From assembly GCF_018294505.1 (NCBI RefSeq), contig NC_057803.1, positions 687,054,678 to 687,118,677 on the forward strand: a stretch of 64,000 nucleotides of DNA, written 5' to 3'. Shown here in pieces: positions 23,073-35,472 of the stretch; position 1 is the stretch's first letter, and each line of letters opens with the position of its first letter. This stretch comes from Triticum aestivum. Its lineage: Eukaryota > Streptophyta > Magnoliopsida > Poales > Poaceae. The notes beneath the pieces were generated by a model. That model ran no database searches. It saw only the letters and a program-made list of their open reading frames with translations, and was not told the DNA's origin. A program made the position numbers and the translations under genes.

Positions 23073-25652
23073 TCATTCAAAAATTACATCTCTGGCACAT
23101 TCCTCCGCCACAAGGCGGGAACCCTTCAGGACACTATCATAATACATTTCGGGGCAGCGATGTTCCTTGCCCTCCGGTGGCCCCTCCTTCACCAGCTTCA
23201 CGGCGTCCAGCTTCGCCCAGTGCACCTTCGCTCGGGCAAAAGCCTTGCGTGCACCCTCGATGCAGATAGACTGCTTTATGACATCAAGCCGTGGGCAGGC
23301 ATCGACAAGCCGCCTCACCGGACCGAAGTAGCTGCTAGGCAGGGGATCACCAGGCCACATCTAGACTATAAGACCCTTCATGGCCTGTTCGGCCGCCTTG
23401 TGAAGCTCGACCAGCTGCTTCAGCTGGTCGCTCAAGGACATTGGGTGTTCGGTCCCAGTATACTGAGAACAGAACAACTTTTCCGTTGAGCTCCCCTCCT
23501 CAGCTCGGTAAAACTCCGCGGCATCCAATACACCACGGGGAAGATCTGCGAACGCTCCTAGAGAGCTCTGAACTCGGGTAAGTAAAAGGAAAGTTTCCTT
23601 CACATGCTTGCTTTGCATAATGAATGCCTTACCCGGTGCTATCTTCTTCACCACATCCATCTCCTGGAGGGCCTTGTGGGCTTCAGCCTTGGCGCGCCAT
23701 GTGCTTTCGAGCGCCTTCGCAAGCTCAGACTCTCGCGTCTTAGAGTCAAGATCCAAGGACTCGTGTTTTTTGGCGAGAGCCTCGAGCTCTTGCTGCACCT
23801 CGCCTACCCGAGCTTCTTGCTTTTCCCGCTCAATGCGCTCCTTGGCCGCTTTGTCTTTGGCCTCGGACAATGCCTTCTTCAGGGTCACCACCTCAGTTGT
23901 GGCCCCTGACAAATTCATAACGATCCTATTACTTTACAACCGAATTTATTTTTAATATATAGACAAGGTATTGCTTACCTTTGCTCTCCTCGAGCTGCCT
24001 CTTGGTAAGGCCGAGCTCTTTCTCGGACCGCTCAAGGTCCTGCTTCACTGCAGTGACCTCCGCAGTACGTGCGGCAGCAGCCAGCAGTGAAGCCTGCACA
24101 TGCACATAGACATATTCTGATTAGACTCCTGAGTCATTATTTCATCCTCTATTCAGCCTTTCTTCGTGAACGCCAAATAGAGCATCAGAGGCTACTGTCT
24201 GTGTGGTAATATTTTCCTATATTTTGATTGCTTACCTCAAAGTCTGTTAGGAGGCTGGCGCAAGCTTCGGTCAGTCCGTTTTTGGCGGACTGAACTTTTT
24301 CAATCACCGCACTCATGATAGTGCAGTGCTCTTCGTTGATGGAAGCGCCGCGAAGCGCTTCCAGCAAGTTGTCCGATGCCTCTGGATGGACAGAGGCCAC
24401 CAGCACCGGAGGCTCGCCCCTCTTAACAGGGGATTGCCTGCTGGAGTCCAGAACCACTGATGGTTCCGGCGCAGTGTTCGGCTGGGGGCCGAACTTGGAT
24501 CCCGTGGGAGTCTTGCTCCCTTTGCGTCTAGGGCCCAGAAGGTCGCCTCGAGGCGCCCCCAGGACTACCTCCCTCAGCTCGGTGCCTTTTTAGACAACAC
24601 ATCGATGTTGTCCATAGGGCAAGGGGTGGAGGCGGTCGGAAGTGAATCGCTATTCATATCCGACGAGTCCAAAGAACCGTCCAACGAAGATATGTCAAGA
24701 CGGGCTCGGGACGGACTGCATAATCATATTCGGCATAAGGAGAAGCAGTGCAATAAAACATACCATGAATTACTATGGTATCCGGATACTTACGACTTCG
24801 CCAGGGGCTTCTCCCTGGGTAGCCACTCGTCGCCGCTGTAGGCGGCCATCGTGGAGCAGTCCGGAAGGAGGGTCCTTCCCTTCTTGGACCCTTCGGCCTC
24901 CCCGGTTGGGGCGGCCTTCCTTTTCTTGTCTCCCCCGGCTGGGGGGGGGAGAACTTTCCTCTTCCTCCTCCTCGTTTTCGTGGGAGGAGGGTGCGTCGGA
25001 GTTATCGTACGATGAGTCCGATATAACCTTGCGCCGGAGACCCTTTCGGGTCCCCGTGGCCTTCTTCTTGGCCTTCTTCGCCGGCACCTCGTAAGGCCCC
25101 GGAACCAGCATCTCCGTTAGGAGAGCATATGCAGGATCTTCAGGCAGGGGGCTGGGCAATTGATCTGCTCCGCCATCTCTACCTAGTCCTATTAATGGCA
25201 TGGAAGCTTAGATTCCGCACATGATTAAACTGGGGAAAATAAATATCCTGTGAGATATAAAAACTTACCGGATTGGCATGGCGCTTTGCGCTGAGTCCGC
25301 GATCCTCGGTAAGGGGAGGAGGTACCTCAGCGCCCTTGAACAGCACCTTCCAGACGTCCTTGTGCATCGTGTCGAAGAGCTCTCGCAGCGTCTAGTACTT
25401 TGCCAGGTCAAACTCCCACAAATTGAATGCCCGTCGTTGAAACGGGAGGATCCGGCGGAAGAGCATGACCTGGACCATGTTGACGAGCTTCATTTTCTTA
25501 CTCATCATGTTCTTGATGCAGGTCTGGAGTCCGGTTAGCTCTACCGGGGAACCCTGGGACAGGCCCTTCTTTTTCAAGGAGGTGAGCCACGTGGGGATTC
25601 CGGATCGAAATTTGGGAGCCGCCACCCAGTTGGTGTCATGCGGCTCGGTGAT
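23073..25652 (-). pseudogene. Element D antisense gene, downstream part (broken)
   Basis: This is the continuation of the antisense gene that begins at 34919, separated by insertion of E. The end of exon 1 (25652-25269) runs to a donor CCG|GTAAG. Later pieces are a Lys/Glu/Ser-rich segment (24773-25201), a short helix-rich piece (24185-24457) and a C-terminal coiled coil plus globular region (23918-23073). The last has one in-frame stop at 23361-23363. The C-terminal piece has long runs of alternating charged residues (KALSEAKDKAAKERIEREKQ) and ends RLVAEECARDVIFE, parallel to CSKNIMFE in G and H. Donor-like sites are seen at about 24790 (GTC|GTAAGT) and 23978 (AAAG|GTAAGC). Confidence 0.72.
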
Positions 25653-25657
25653 GTAGA
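25653..25657. repeat. TSD of element E, left copy (GTAGA)
   Basis: GTAGA immediately before the E left LTR equals 34440-34444 immediately after its right LTR. Confidence 0.95.
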
Positions 25658-27448
25658 TGTTGGGGAACATAGTAATTTCAAAAAAATTCCTAGGCACACA
25701 CAAGATCATGGTGATGCATAGCAACGAGAGGGGAGAGTGTTGTCCACGTACCCTCGTAGACCGAAAGCGGAAGCGTTAGCACAACGCGGTTGATGTAGTC
25801 GAACGTCTTCACGATCCGACCGATCCAAGTACCGAACGCACGGCACCTCTGAGTTCAGCACACGTTCAACTCGATGATGTCCCGCAAACTCTGATCCAGC
25901 AGAGCTTCACGGGAGAGTTCCGTCAGCACGACGGCGTGGTGATAGTGATGATGTTGCTACCGACGCAGGGCTTCGCCTAAGCACCGCTACGATATGACCG
26001 AGGTGGAATATGGTGGAGGGGGGCACCGCACACGACTGGGAGAGATCAACTGATCAACTTGTATGTCTAGGGGTGCCCCTGCCCCTGTATATAAAGGAGC
26101 AAGGGGGGAGGCCGGCCGGCCCTCTATGGGCGCGCCAGGAGGAGGAGTCCTCCTCCTAGTAGGAGTAGGGCTCCCCTTTCCTACTCCTACTAGGAGGAGG
26201 AGTCCTCCTCCTAGTAGGAGTAGGACTCCCCTTTCCTATTCCTACTAGGAGGAGGAAAGGAAGGAGGAGAAGGAGAAGGAAGGAGGAGGAAAAGGAGGAA
26301 AGGGGGCCCGCCCCCCTAGTCCAATTCGGTTTGGGCTAGGGGGGCTGCGCGCCCTGCCTCCTCTCTTCCACCACTTGGCCCATGCGGCCCATTACTTCTT
26401 CCTCGTATTCCCGTAACTCCCCGGTACCCCCGAAAATACCCGAATCACTCGGAACCTTTCCGATGTCCGAATATAGTCGTCCAATATATCGATCTTTACG
26501 TCTCGACCATTTCGAGACTCCTCGTCATGTCCCCGATCTCATCCGAGACTACGAAATACCTTCACTACATCAAATCACATAAACTCATAATACAATCGTC
26601 ACCGAAACTTTAAGTTTGCGGACCCTATGGGTTCGAGAACTATGTAGACATGACCAAGACATGTCTCCGGTCAATAACCAATAGCGGAACCTAGATGCTC
26701 ATATTGGCTCCCACATATTCTACGAAGATCTTTATCGGTCAGACCGCATAACAACATACGTTGTTCCCTTTGTCATCGGTATGTTACTTGCCCGTGATTT
26801 GATCGTCGGTATCTCAATACGTAGTTCAATCTCGTTACCGGCAAGTCTCTTTACTCGTTCCGTAATACATCATCCTGCAACTAACTTATTAGTTGCAATG
26901 CTTGCAAGGCTTAAGTGATGTGCATTACCGAGAGGGCCCAGAGATACCTCTCCGACAATCGGAGTGACAAATCCTAATCTCGAAATACGCCAACCCAACA
27001 AATACTTTCGAAGACACCTGTAGAGCACCTTTATAATCACCCAGTTACGTTGTGACGTTTGGTAGCACACAAAGTGTTCCTCCGGTAAACGGGAGTTGCA
27101 TAATCTCATAGTCATAGGAACATGTATAAGTTATGAAGAAAGCAATAGCAACAAACTAAACGATCAAGTGCTAAGCTAATGGAATGGGTCAAGTCAATCA
27201 CATCATTCTCCTAATGATGTGATCCCGTTAATTAAATGACAACTCATGTCTATGGCTAGGAAATATAACCATCTTCGATTAATGAGCTAGTCAAGTAGAG
27301 GCATACTAGTGACACTCTGTTTGTCTATGTATTCACACATGTATTATGTTTCCGGTTAATACAATTCTAGCATGAATAATAAACATTTATGATGATATAA
27401 GGAAATAAATAATAACTTTATTATTTCCTCTAGGGTATATTTCCTTCA
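25658..27448 (-). repeat. Element E 3' LTR (1791 bp)
   Basis: The plus strand starts TGTTGGGGAAC and ends TTTCCTTCA. A TATA-like TTTATATA on the minus strand is at 26095-26088. It carries two tandem 55-bp units (26137-26191 and 26192-26246) where the other LTR has one. Confidence 0.95.
26137..26246. repeat. Tandem duplication of a 55-bp palindromic unit in the E 3' LTR
   Basis: Each unit begins AGGAGGAGGAGTCCTCCTCC and ends CCTACT or CCTATTCCTACT. Within a unit, CTAGTAGGAGTAGG and CCTACTCCTACTAG are inverted repeats. The 5' LTR has a single unit near 33184-33238. Confidence 0.85.
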
Positions 27449-27464
27449 GTCTCCCACTTGCACT
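27449..27464 (-). other. Element E polypurine tract
   Basis: The minus strand reads GTGCAAGTGGGAGAC just before the LTR start TGAAGGAAATA. This is the position and purine-rich makeup expected for the plus-strand primer. Confidence 0.75.
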
Positions 27465-27586
27465 AGAGTCAATAATCTAGATTACACAGTAATGATTCTA
27501 ACACCCATGGAGCCTTGGTGCTGACCATGTTTTGCTCGTGGAAGAGGCTTAGTCAGCGGGTCTGCAACATTCAGATCCGTATGTAT

Positions 27587-30403
27587 CTAGCAAATTTCTA
27601 TGTCTCCCACTTGGACTAAATCCCGAATGGAATTGAAGCGTATCTTGATGTGTTTGGTTCTCTTGTGAAATCTGGATTCCTTCGCCAAGGCAATTGCACC
27701 AGTATTGTCACAAAAGATTTTCATTGGACCCGATGCACTAGGTATGACACCTAGATCGGATATGAACTCCTTCATCCAGACTCCTTCATTTGCTGCTTCC
27801 GAAGCAGCTATGTACTCCGCTTCACATGTAGATCCCGCCACGACGCTTTGTTTAGAACTGCACCAACTGACAGCTCCACCGTTCAATATAAACACGTATC
27901 CGGTTTGCGATTTAGAATCGTCCGGATCAGTGTCAAAGCTTGCATCAACGTAACCATTTACGATGAGCTCTTTGTCACCTCCATATATGAGAAACATATC
28001 CTTAGTCCTTTTCAGGTACTTCAGGATGTTCTTGACCGCTGTCCAGTGATCCACTCCAGGATTACTTTGGTGCCTCCCTGCTAGACTTATAGCAAGGCAC
28101 ACATCAGGTCTGGTACACAGCATTGCATACATGATAGAGCCTATGGCTGAAGCATAGGGAACATCTTTCATTTTCTCTCTATCTTCTGCGGTGGTTGGAC
28201 ATTGAGTCTTACTCAACTTCACACCTTGTAACACAGGCAAGAACCCTTTCTTTGCCTGATCCATTTTGAACTTCTTCAAAACTTTGTCAAGGTATGTGCT
28301 TTGTGAAAGTCCAATTAAGCGTCTTGATCAATCTCTATAGATCTTAATGCCTAATATGTAAGCAGCTTCACCGAGGTCTTTCATTGAAAAACTCTTATTC
28401 AAATATCCCTTTATGCTATCCAGAAATTCTATATCATTTCCAATCAATAATATGTCATCCACATATAATATCAGAAATGCTACAGAGCTCCCACTCACTT
28501 TCTTGTAAATACAGGCTTCTCCAAAAGTCTGTACAAAACCAAATGCTTTGATCACACTATCAAAGCATTTATTCCAACTCCGAGAGGCTTGCACCAGTCC
28601 ATAAATGGATCGCTGGAGCTTCCACACTTTGTTAGCTCCCTTTGGATCGAAAAAACCTTCTGGCTACATCATATACAACTCTTCTTCCAGAAATCCATTC
28701 AGTAATGCAGTTTTAACATCCATTTGCCAAATTTCATAATCATAAAATGCGGTAATTGCTAACATGATTCGGACAGACTTAAGCATCGCTACGGGTGAGA
28801 AGGTCTCATCGTAGTCAATCCCTTGAACTTGTCGAAAACCTTTGCAACAAGTCGAGCTTTGTATACAGTAACATTACCGTCAGCGTCAGTCTTCTTCTTG
28901 AAGATCCATTTATTCTCAATTGCTTGCCGATCAACGGGCAAGTCAACCAAAGTCCACACTTTGTTCTCATACATGGATCCCATCTCAGATTTCATGGCTT
29001 CTAGCCATTTTGCGGAACCTGGGCTCACCATCGCTTCTTCATAGTTCGTAGGTTCATCATGATCTAGTAGCATGACTTCCAGAAAAGGATTACCGTACCA
29101 CTCTGGTGCGGATCTTATTCTGGTTGATCTACGAGGTTCGGTAGTAACTTGATCTGAAGTTTCATGATCATTATCATTAGCTTCCTCACTAATTGGTGTA
29201 GGTGTCACAGAAACCGGTTTCTGTGATGTACTACTTTCCAATAAGGGAGTAGGTACATTTACCTCATCAAGTTCTACTTTCCTCCCACTCACTTCTTTCG
29301 AGAGAAACTCCTTCTCTAGAAAGGTTCCATTCTTAGCAAGGAAAGTATTGCCTTCAGATGTGTGATAGAAGGTGTACCCAACAGTTTCCTTTGGGTATCC
29401 TATGAAGACACATTTCTCTGATTTGGGTTCGAGCTTATCAGGTTGAAGCTTTTTCACATAAGCATCGCAGCCCCAAACTTTCAGAAACGACAACTTTGGT
29501 TTCTTGCCAAACCACATTTCATAAGGCGTCGTCTCAACGGATTTCGATGGTGCCCTATTTAACGTGAATGCAGCCGTCTCTAAAGCATAACCCCAAAACG
29601 ATAGCGGTAAGTTTGTAAGAGACATCATAGATCGCACCATATCTAGTAAAGTACGATTAGGACGTTCGGACACACCATTATGCTGTGGTGTTCCGGGTGG
29701 CGTGAGTTGCGAAACTATTCCGCATTGTTTCAAATGTAGACCAAACTCGTAACTCAAATATTCTCCTCCACGATCAGATTGTAGAAACTTTATTTTCTTG
29801 TTACAATGATTTTCAACTTCTCTCTGAAATTCTTTGAACTTTTCAAATGTTTCAGACTTATGTTTCATCAAGTAGATATACCCATATCTGCTTAAATCAT
29901 CTGTGAAGGTGAGAAAATAACGATATCCGCCACGAGCCTCAATATTCATCAGACCACATACATCTGTATGTATGATTTCCAACAAATCCATTGCTCCCTC
30001 CATAGTACCGGAGAATGGCGTTTTGGTCATCTTGCCCATGAGGCACAGTTCGCAAGTACCAAGTGATTCATAATCAAGTGATTCCAAAAGTCCATCAGTA
30101 TGGAGTTTCTTCATGCGCTTTACACCGATATGACCTAAACGGCAGTGCCACAAATAAGTTGCACTATTATTCTCAACTCTGCATCTTTTGGTTTCAACAT
30201 TATGAATATGTGTAGCACTACTATCGAGATTCATCGAAAATAGACCACTCTTCAAGGGTGCATGACCATAAAAGATATTGCTCATATAAATAGAACAACC
30301 ATTATTCTCTGATTTAAATGAATAACCGTCTCGCATCAAACAAGATCCGGATATAATGTTCATCCTCAACGCTGGCACCAAATAACAATTATTTAGGTCT
30401 AAA
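27587..30403 (-). pseudogene. Element E pol: integrase, reverse transcriptase, RNase H (broken)
   Basis: Integrase comes first, with the C-L-C zinc region (CRLGHIGVKRM ... CELCLMGKM) and catalytic residues in HTDVCG, SDRGGEY and GVSERPNRT. Reverse transcriptase follows, with DVKTALLNGF and the catalytic YVDDILLIGND (about 28450). RNase H shows GYVDASFDTD, STCEAEYIAASE and FCDNTGA, and the gene ends GDIEIC at 27587. Lesions are a one-base loss near 30403 separating it from gag-protease, a one-base loss near 28866, an in-frame TAG near 28665, and a stop between 28328 and 28279. It would reverse-transcribe and integrate the element if intact. Confidence 0.93.
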
Positions 30404-30404
30404 A

Positions 30405-31466
30405 CTAACCCGAAGGTAGATGTAGAGGTAGCATGCCAACCGCGATCACATCGACTTTGGAACCATTTCCCACGCGCATCGTCACCTCGTCCTTTGCCAG
30501 TGTTCGCTTAATCCATAGTCCCTGTTTCGAGTTGCAAATGTTAGCAATAGAACCAGTATCAAATACCCAGGTGCTACTGCAAGCTCTAGTAAGGTACACA
30601 TCAATAACATGTATATCACATATACCTTTGTTCACCTTGCCATCCTTATTATCCGCCAAATACTTGGGGCAGTTCCGCTTCCAGTGTCCAGTCTGCTTAC
30701 AGGAGAAGCACTCAGTTTTAGGCTTAGGTCCAGATTTGGGTTTCTTCTCCTGAGCAGTAACTTGCTTACTGTTCTTCTTGAAGTTCCCCTTCTTCTTCCC
30801 TTTGCCTTTTTTCTTGAAACTGGCGGTCTTGTTGACCATCAACACTTGATGCTCCTTCTTGATTTCTACCTCCGCAGCCTTTAGCATTGCGAAGAGCTCG
30901 AGAATTGTCTTATCCATCCCTTGCATGTTATAGTTCATCACGAAGCTCTTGTAGCTTGGCGGCAGTGATTGAAGAACTCTGTCAATGACACTATCAATAG
31001 GAAGATTAACTCCCAGTTGAGTCAAGTGATTATGATACCCAGACATTTTGAGTATATGTTCACTGACAGAACTATTCTCATCCATCTTGCAGCTATAGAA
31101 TTTATTGGAGACTTCATATCTCTCAATCCAGGCATTTGCTTGAAATATTAACTTCAACTCCTGGAACATCTCATATGCTCCATGACGTTCAAAACGTCGT
31201 TGAAGTCCCGATTGTAAGCCGTAAAGCATGGCACACTGAACTATCGAGTAGTCATCAGCTTTGCTCTGCCAGATGTTCATAACATCTGGTGTTGCTCCAG
31301 CAGCAGGCCTAGCACCTAGCGGTGCTTCCAGGACGTAATTCTTCTGTGCAGCAATGAGGATAATCCTCAAGTTACGGACCCAGTCCGTGTAATTGCTACC
31401 ATCATCTTTCAAAATTGCTTTCTCAAGGAACGCATTAAAATTCAACGGAACAACAGCACGGGCCAT
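30405..31466 (-). CDS. Element E gag and protease N-part
   Basis: The open frame has 353 codons from ATG at 31466. The N-terminal gag (about residues 1-200) is of the Copia UBN2-like type and is followed by a Lys-rich linker. The zinc knuckle CFSCKQTGHWKRNC (C-x2-C-x4-H-x4-C) is near residues 253-266. The protease active site VFDTGS follows near residues 303-308. The frame closes at 30405 because of a one-base deletion, so protease is cut from pol. Gag itself looks intact and would form the particle shell. Confidence 0.9.
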   Translation of the reverse strand: MARAVVPLNFNAFLEKAILKDDGSNYTDWVRNLRIILIAAQKNYVLEAPLGARPAAGATPDVMNIWQSKADDYSIVQCAMLYGLQSGLQRRFERHGAYEMFQELKLIFQANAWIERYEVSNKFYSCKMDENSSVSEHILKMSGYHNHLTQLGVNLPIDSVIDRVLQSLPPSYKSFVMNYNMQGMDKTILELFAMLKAAEVEIKKEHQVLMVNKTASFKKKGKGKKKGNFKKNSKQVTAQEKKPKSGPKPKTECFSCKQTGHWKRNCPKYLADNKDGKVNKGICDIHVIDVYLTRACSSTWVFDTGSIANICNSKQGLWIKRTLAKDEVTMRVGNGSKVDVIAVGMLPLHLPSG

Positions 31467-32688
31467 CTATCTACAATCAAACATAGACAAGAAAGATACT
31501 ATCAGGTACTAAGTTCATGATAAGTTTAAGTTCAATTAATCATATTACTTAAGAACTCCCACTTAGAAAGACATCCCTCTAATCTTCTAAGTGATCACGT
31601 GATCCAAATCAACTAAACCATAACCGATCATCACGTGAAATGGAGTAGCTTTCAGTGGTGAACATCAATATGTTGATCATATCTACTATATGATTCACGC
31701 TTGACCTTTCGGTCTCAGTGTTCCGAGGCCATATCTGCATATGCTAGGCTCGTCAAGTTTAACCTGAGTATTCTGCGTGTGCAAAACTGACTTGCACCCG
31801 TTGTAGATGGACGTAGAGCTTATAACACCCGATCATCACGTGGTGTCTGGGCACGACGAACTTTGGCAACGGTGCATACTCAGGGAGAACACTTTTATCT
31901 TGAAATTTAGTGAGAGATCATCTTATAATGCTACCGTCAATCAAAGCAAGATAAGATGCATAAAAGATAAACATCACATGCAATCAATATAAGTGATATG
32001 ATATGGCCATCATCATCTTGTGCTTGTGATCTCCATCTCCGAAGCACCGTCATGATCACCATCGTCACCGGCGCGACACCTTGATCACCATCATTGCATC
32101 GTTGTCATCTCGCCAATCTTATGCTTCCACGACTATCGCTACCGCTTAGTGATAAAGTAAAGCATTACTGCGCAATTGCATTGCATACAATAAAGCGACA
32201 ACCATATGGCTCCTGCCAATTGCCGATAACTCGGTTACAAAACATGATCATCTCATACAATAAAATTTAGCATCATGTCTTGACCATATCACATCACAAC
32301 ATGCCCTGCAAAAATAAGTTAGACGTCATCTACTTTGTTGTTGCAAGTTTTACGTGGCTGCTACGGGCTTAGCAAGAACCGTTATTACCTACGCATCAAA
32401 ACCACAATGATAGTTTGTCAAGTTGGTGCTGTTTTAACCTTCGCAAGGACCGGGCGTAGCCACACTTGGTTCAACTAAAGTTGGAGAAACTGACACCCGC
32501 CAGCCACCTGTGTGCAAAGCACGTCGGTAGAACCAGTCTCGCGTAAGCATACGCGTAATGTCGGTCCGGGCCGCTTCATCCAACAATACCGCCGAACCAA
32601 AGTATGACATGCTGGTAAGCAGTATGACTTATATCGCCCACAACTCACTTGTGTTCTACTCGTGCACAACATCAATGCATAAAACCTA
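31467..32688 (-). other. Element E 5' leader
   Basis: This is the non-coding leader between the primer site and the gag start on the minus strand. I see no supported gene. It is expected to hold packaging signals, but I cannot point to one. Confidence 0.6.
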
Positions 32689-32701
32689 GGCTCTGATACC
32701 A
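32689..32701 (-). other. Element E primer-binding site (tRNA-Met type)
   Basis: The minus strand reads TGGTATCAGAGCC, the site complementary to initiator tRNA-Met in many Copia elements. It begins two bases inside the 5' LTR end. Confidence 0.92.
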
Positions 32702-32702
32702 C

Positions 32703-34439
32703 TGTTAGGGAACGTAGTAATTTCAAAAAAATTCCTATGCACACGCAAGATCATGGTGATGCATAGCAACAAGAGGGGAGAGTGTTGTCCACGTACCCTC
32801 GTAGACTGAAAGCGGAAGCATTAGCACAACGCAGTTGATGTAGTCGAACGTCTTCACGATCCGACCGATCCAAGTACCGAACGCACGGCACCTCCGAGTT
32901 TAGCACACGTTCAGCTCGATGACGTCCCGCGAACTCCAATCCAGCAGAGCTTCACGGGAGAGTTCCGTCAGCACGACGGCGTGGTGACAGTGATGATGTT
33001 GCTACCGACGCAGGGCTTCGCCTAAGCACTGCTACGATATGACCGAGGTGGAATATGGTGGAGGGGGGCACCGCACACGGCTGGGAGAGATCAACTGATT
33101 AACTTGTGTGTCTAGGGGTGCCCCCTTCCCCTGTATATAAAGGAGAAAGGGGGAGGCCGGCCGGCCCTCTATGGGCGCGCCAGGAGGAGGAGTCCTCCTC
33201 CTAGTAGGAGTAGGACTCCCCTTTCCTACTCCTACTAGGAGGAGGAAAGGAAGGAGGAGAAAGAGAAGGAAGGAGAAGGAGGAAAAGGAGGAAAGGGGGG
33301 CCGGCCCCCTAGTCCAATTCGGTTTGGGCTAGGGAGCCATGTGCCCTGCCTCCTCTCTTCCACCACTTGGCCCATGAGGCCCATTACTTCTTCCTCGTAT
33401 TCCCGTAACTCCCCGGTACCCCAAAAATAACCGAATCACTCGGAACCTTTCCGATGTCTGAATATAGTCGTCCAATATATCGATCTTTACGTCTCGACCA
33501 TTTCGAGACTCCTCGTCATGTCCCTGATCTCATCCGGGACTCCGAACTACCTTCGGTACATCAAATCACATAAACTCATAATACAATCGTCACTGGAACT
33601 TTAAGCGTGCGGACCCTACGGGTTCGAGAACTATGTAGACATGGCCGAGACATGTCTTTGGTCAATAACCAATAGCGGAACCTGGATGCTCATATTGGCT
33701 CCCACACATTCTACGAAGATCTTTATCGGTCAGACCGCATAACAACATACGTTGTTCCCTTTGTCATCGGTATGTTCCTTGCCCGAGATTCGATCATCGG
33801 TATCTCAATACGTAGTTCAATCTCGTTACCGGCAAGTCTCTTTACTCGTTCCGTAATACATCGTCCCGCAATTAACTTATTAGTTGCAATGCTTGCAAGG
33901 CTTAAGTGATGTGCATTACCGAGAGGGCCCAGAGATACCTCTCCGACAATCGGAGTGACAAATCCTAATCTCGAAATACGCCAACCCAACAAATACCTTT
34001 GGAGACACCTGTAGAGCACCTTTATAATCACCCAGTTATGTTGTGACGTTTGGTAGCACACAAAGTGTTCCTTCGGTAAATGGGAGTTGCATAATCTCAT
34101 AGTCATAGGAAAATGTATAAGTTATGAAGAAAGCAATAGCAACAAACTAAACGATCAAGTGCTAAGCTAATGGAATGGGTCAAGTCAATCACATCATTCT
34201 CCTAATGATGTGATCCCATTAATCAAATGACAACTCATGTCTATGGCTAGGAAACATAACGATCTTCGATTAATGAGATAGTCAAGTGGAGGCATACTAG
34301 TGACACTCTATTTGTCTATGTATTCACACATGTATTATGTTTCCGGTTAATATAATTCTAGCATGAATAATAAACATTTATCATGATATAAGGAAATAAA
34401 TAATAACTTTATTATTGCCTCTAGGGCATATTTCCTTCA
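32703..34439 (-). repeat. Element E 5' LTR (1737 bp)
   Basis: The plus strand runs TGTTAGGGAAC...TTTCCTTCA. A minus-strand TATA-like TTTATATA is at 33141-33134. It is 54 bp shorter than the 3' LTR, mainly because it has one rather than two 55-bp units. Confidence 0.95.
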
Positions 34440-34919
34440 GTAGAACCACCTCGATTGCCATCCCTTTATGGTCTCCACATAGGAGCCTTCAAGCCAGGTG
34501 ACATTAGGTATTTTGCCCACCATGGCGCCTCCGCACTCCGCTTGCTGGCCGACTACCACCTTCGGTTTAACATTGAAGGTCTTCAGCCATATGCCGAAGT
34601 GGGGCCTGATGCGGAGGAAGGCCTCGCACATGACGATAAACGCCGAGATGTTGAGGATGAAATTGGGGGCCAGATCATGAAAATCCAGCCCGTAGTAGAA
34701 CATGAGCCCGTAGACAAATGGGTGAAGGGGAAATCCCAGTCCGTGGACAAAGTGGGTAAGGAAAACTACCCTCTCATGGGGTGCGGGCATAGGGACGATC
34801 TGCCCCACATCTGGTAGCCGGTGCGTGATGTCCGCGGCCAGATATCCGGCTTCCCATAGCTTTGCGATGTGCTCCTTCGTGACGGAGGAGACCATCCACT
34901 TGCCTCCCGCTCCGGACAT
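34440..34919 (-). pseudogene. Element D antisense gene, exon 1 first part (cut by E)
   Basis: The ATG at 34919-34917 begins MSGAGGKWMVSSVTKEH. The family core follows: FVHGLGFPLHPFVYGLMFYYG, LDFHDLAPNFIL, FIVMCEAFLRIRPHFGIWLK. This resembles the putative gypsy-type transposon family (PF04195, from memory). The reading continues across E into 25652-25269. Without E and one TSD copy the exon is 864 bp (288 codons), against 870 bp in G and H. A TATA-like TTATAAAG on the minus strand lies near 35031-35041, about 115 bp upstream. The part shown here has no stop. Confidence 0.8.
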
Positions 34920-35041
34920 GCTTGGAGTGGTTTGAGAAGAAAGACGCGAACTTGGGCGCTGGAGCTCGAGTGAGTGAGAATGGATAAGAAAGGAGGAAAA
35001 AGGCATGGGTAAAAAGGGTGAATCTTTGTCCCTTTATAAGT

Positions 35042-35472
35042 GCGGAAGAGGTGATACGCCTCCCCACTTACTTGGTAAAATCGCTTATTCCCCGAACGCC
35101 GTAATTGATGGTGCGGTTGGGTTACCCATACCCGTATTGATGAGAATCCTGTGATAAGGGGACACGATCTCTGCTATGACAAGACGTGTCAAGAAAACCG
35201 CCTCGCGATATGTACAATGCTAGTTGAGGAAAACGGTTCGAATAAAGACCGGGCCATGGCATAATGTCATGTTGCTAAACATGTCAGTAGATTAGATTTG
35301 TGGAAATATTATTCTCTCTACGGTGGTATGCGGGACTTGTTTTGCACAGCCAGACACTACCCTTGTGTTCAAAATCTTCTATGGAGTATTCGGAGGAGGA
35401 ACCAGCCTTGCAATGCCGAAGACAAATCTACGCGCCGGACTCATCATCATTGAAGCCTGGTTCAGGGGCTAC
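35042..35472. other. Element D segment between the antisense start and the 3' LTR
   Basis: No gene is supported. The segment is shared with G and H and includes CCCGTATTGATGAGAAT, then GGGGACACGATCTCTGC. It holds the presumed antisense promoter at its left end and AGGGGCTAC before the LTR at its right end. Confidence 0.55.

Larger units (their letters stand above)
25658..34439 (-). mobile_element. Element E: Angela/BARE-like Ty1/Copia retrotransposon, full length
   Basis: Both LTRs (25658-27448 and 32703-34439), a perfect 5-bp TSD, a tRNA-Met-type primer site, a polypurine tract, gag and pol are all present. Integrase precedes reverse transcriptase, which is the Copia order. Gag starts with MARAVVPLNFNAFLEK, close to the BARE/Angela type as I remember it. 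It is inserted in exon 1 of the antisense gene of D. The first ~470 aligned LTR bases differ at roughly 4-5% by eye, so it is slightly younger than or similar to D. Confidence 0.95.

Noticed and set aside
26137..26246. CRISPR-like or satellite array
   Set aside because: There are only two units in direct contact with no spacers, and they lie within an LTR.
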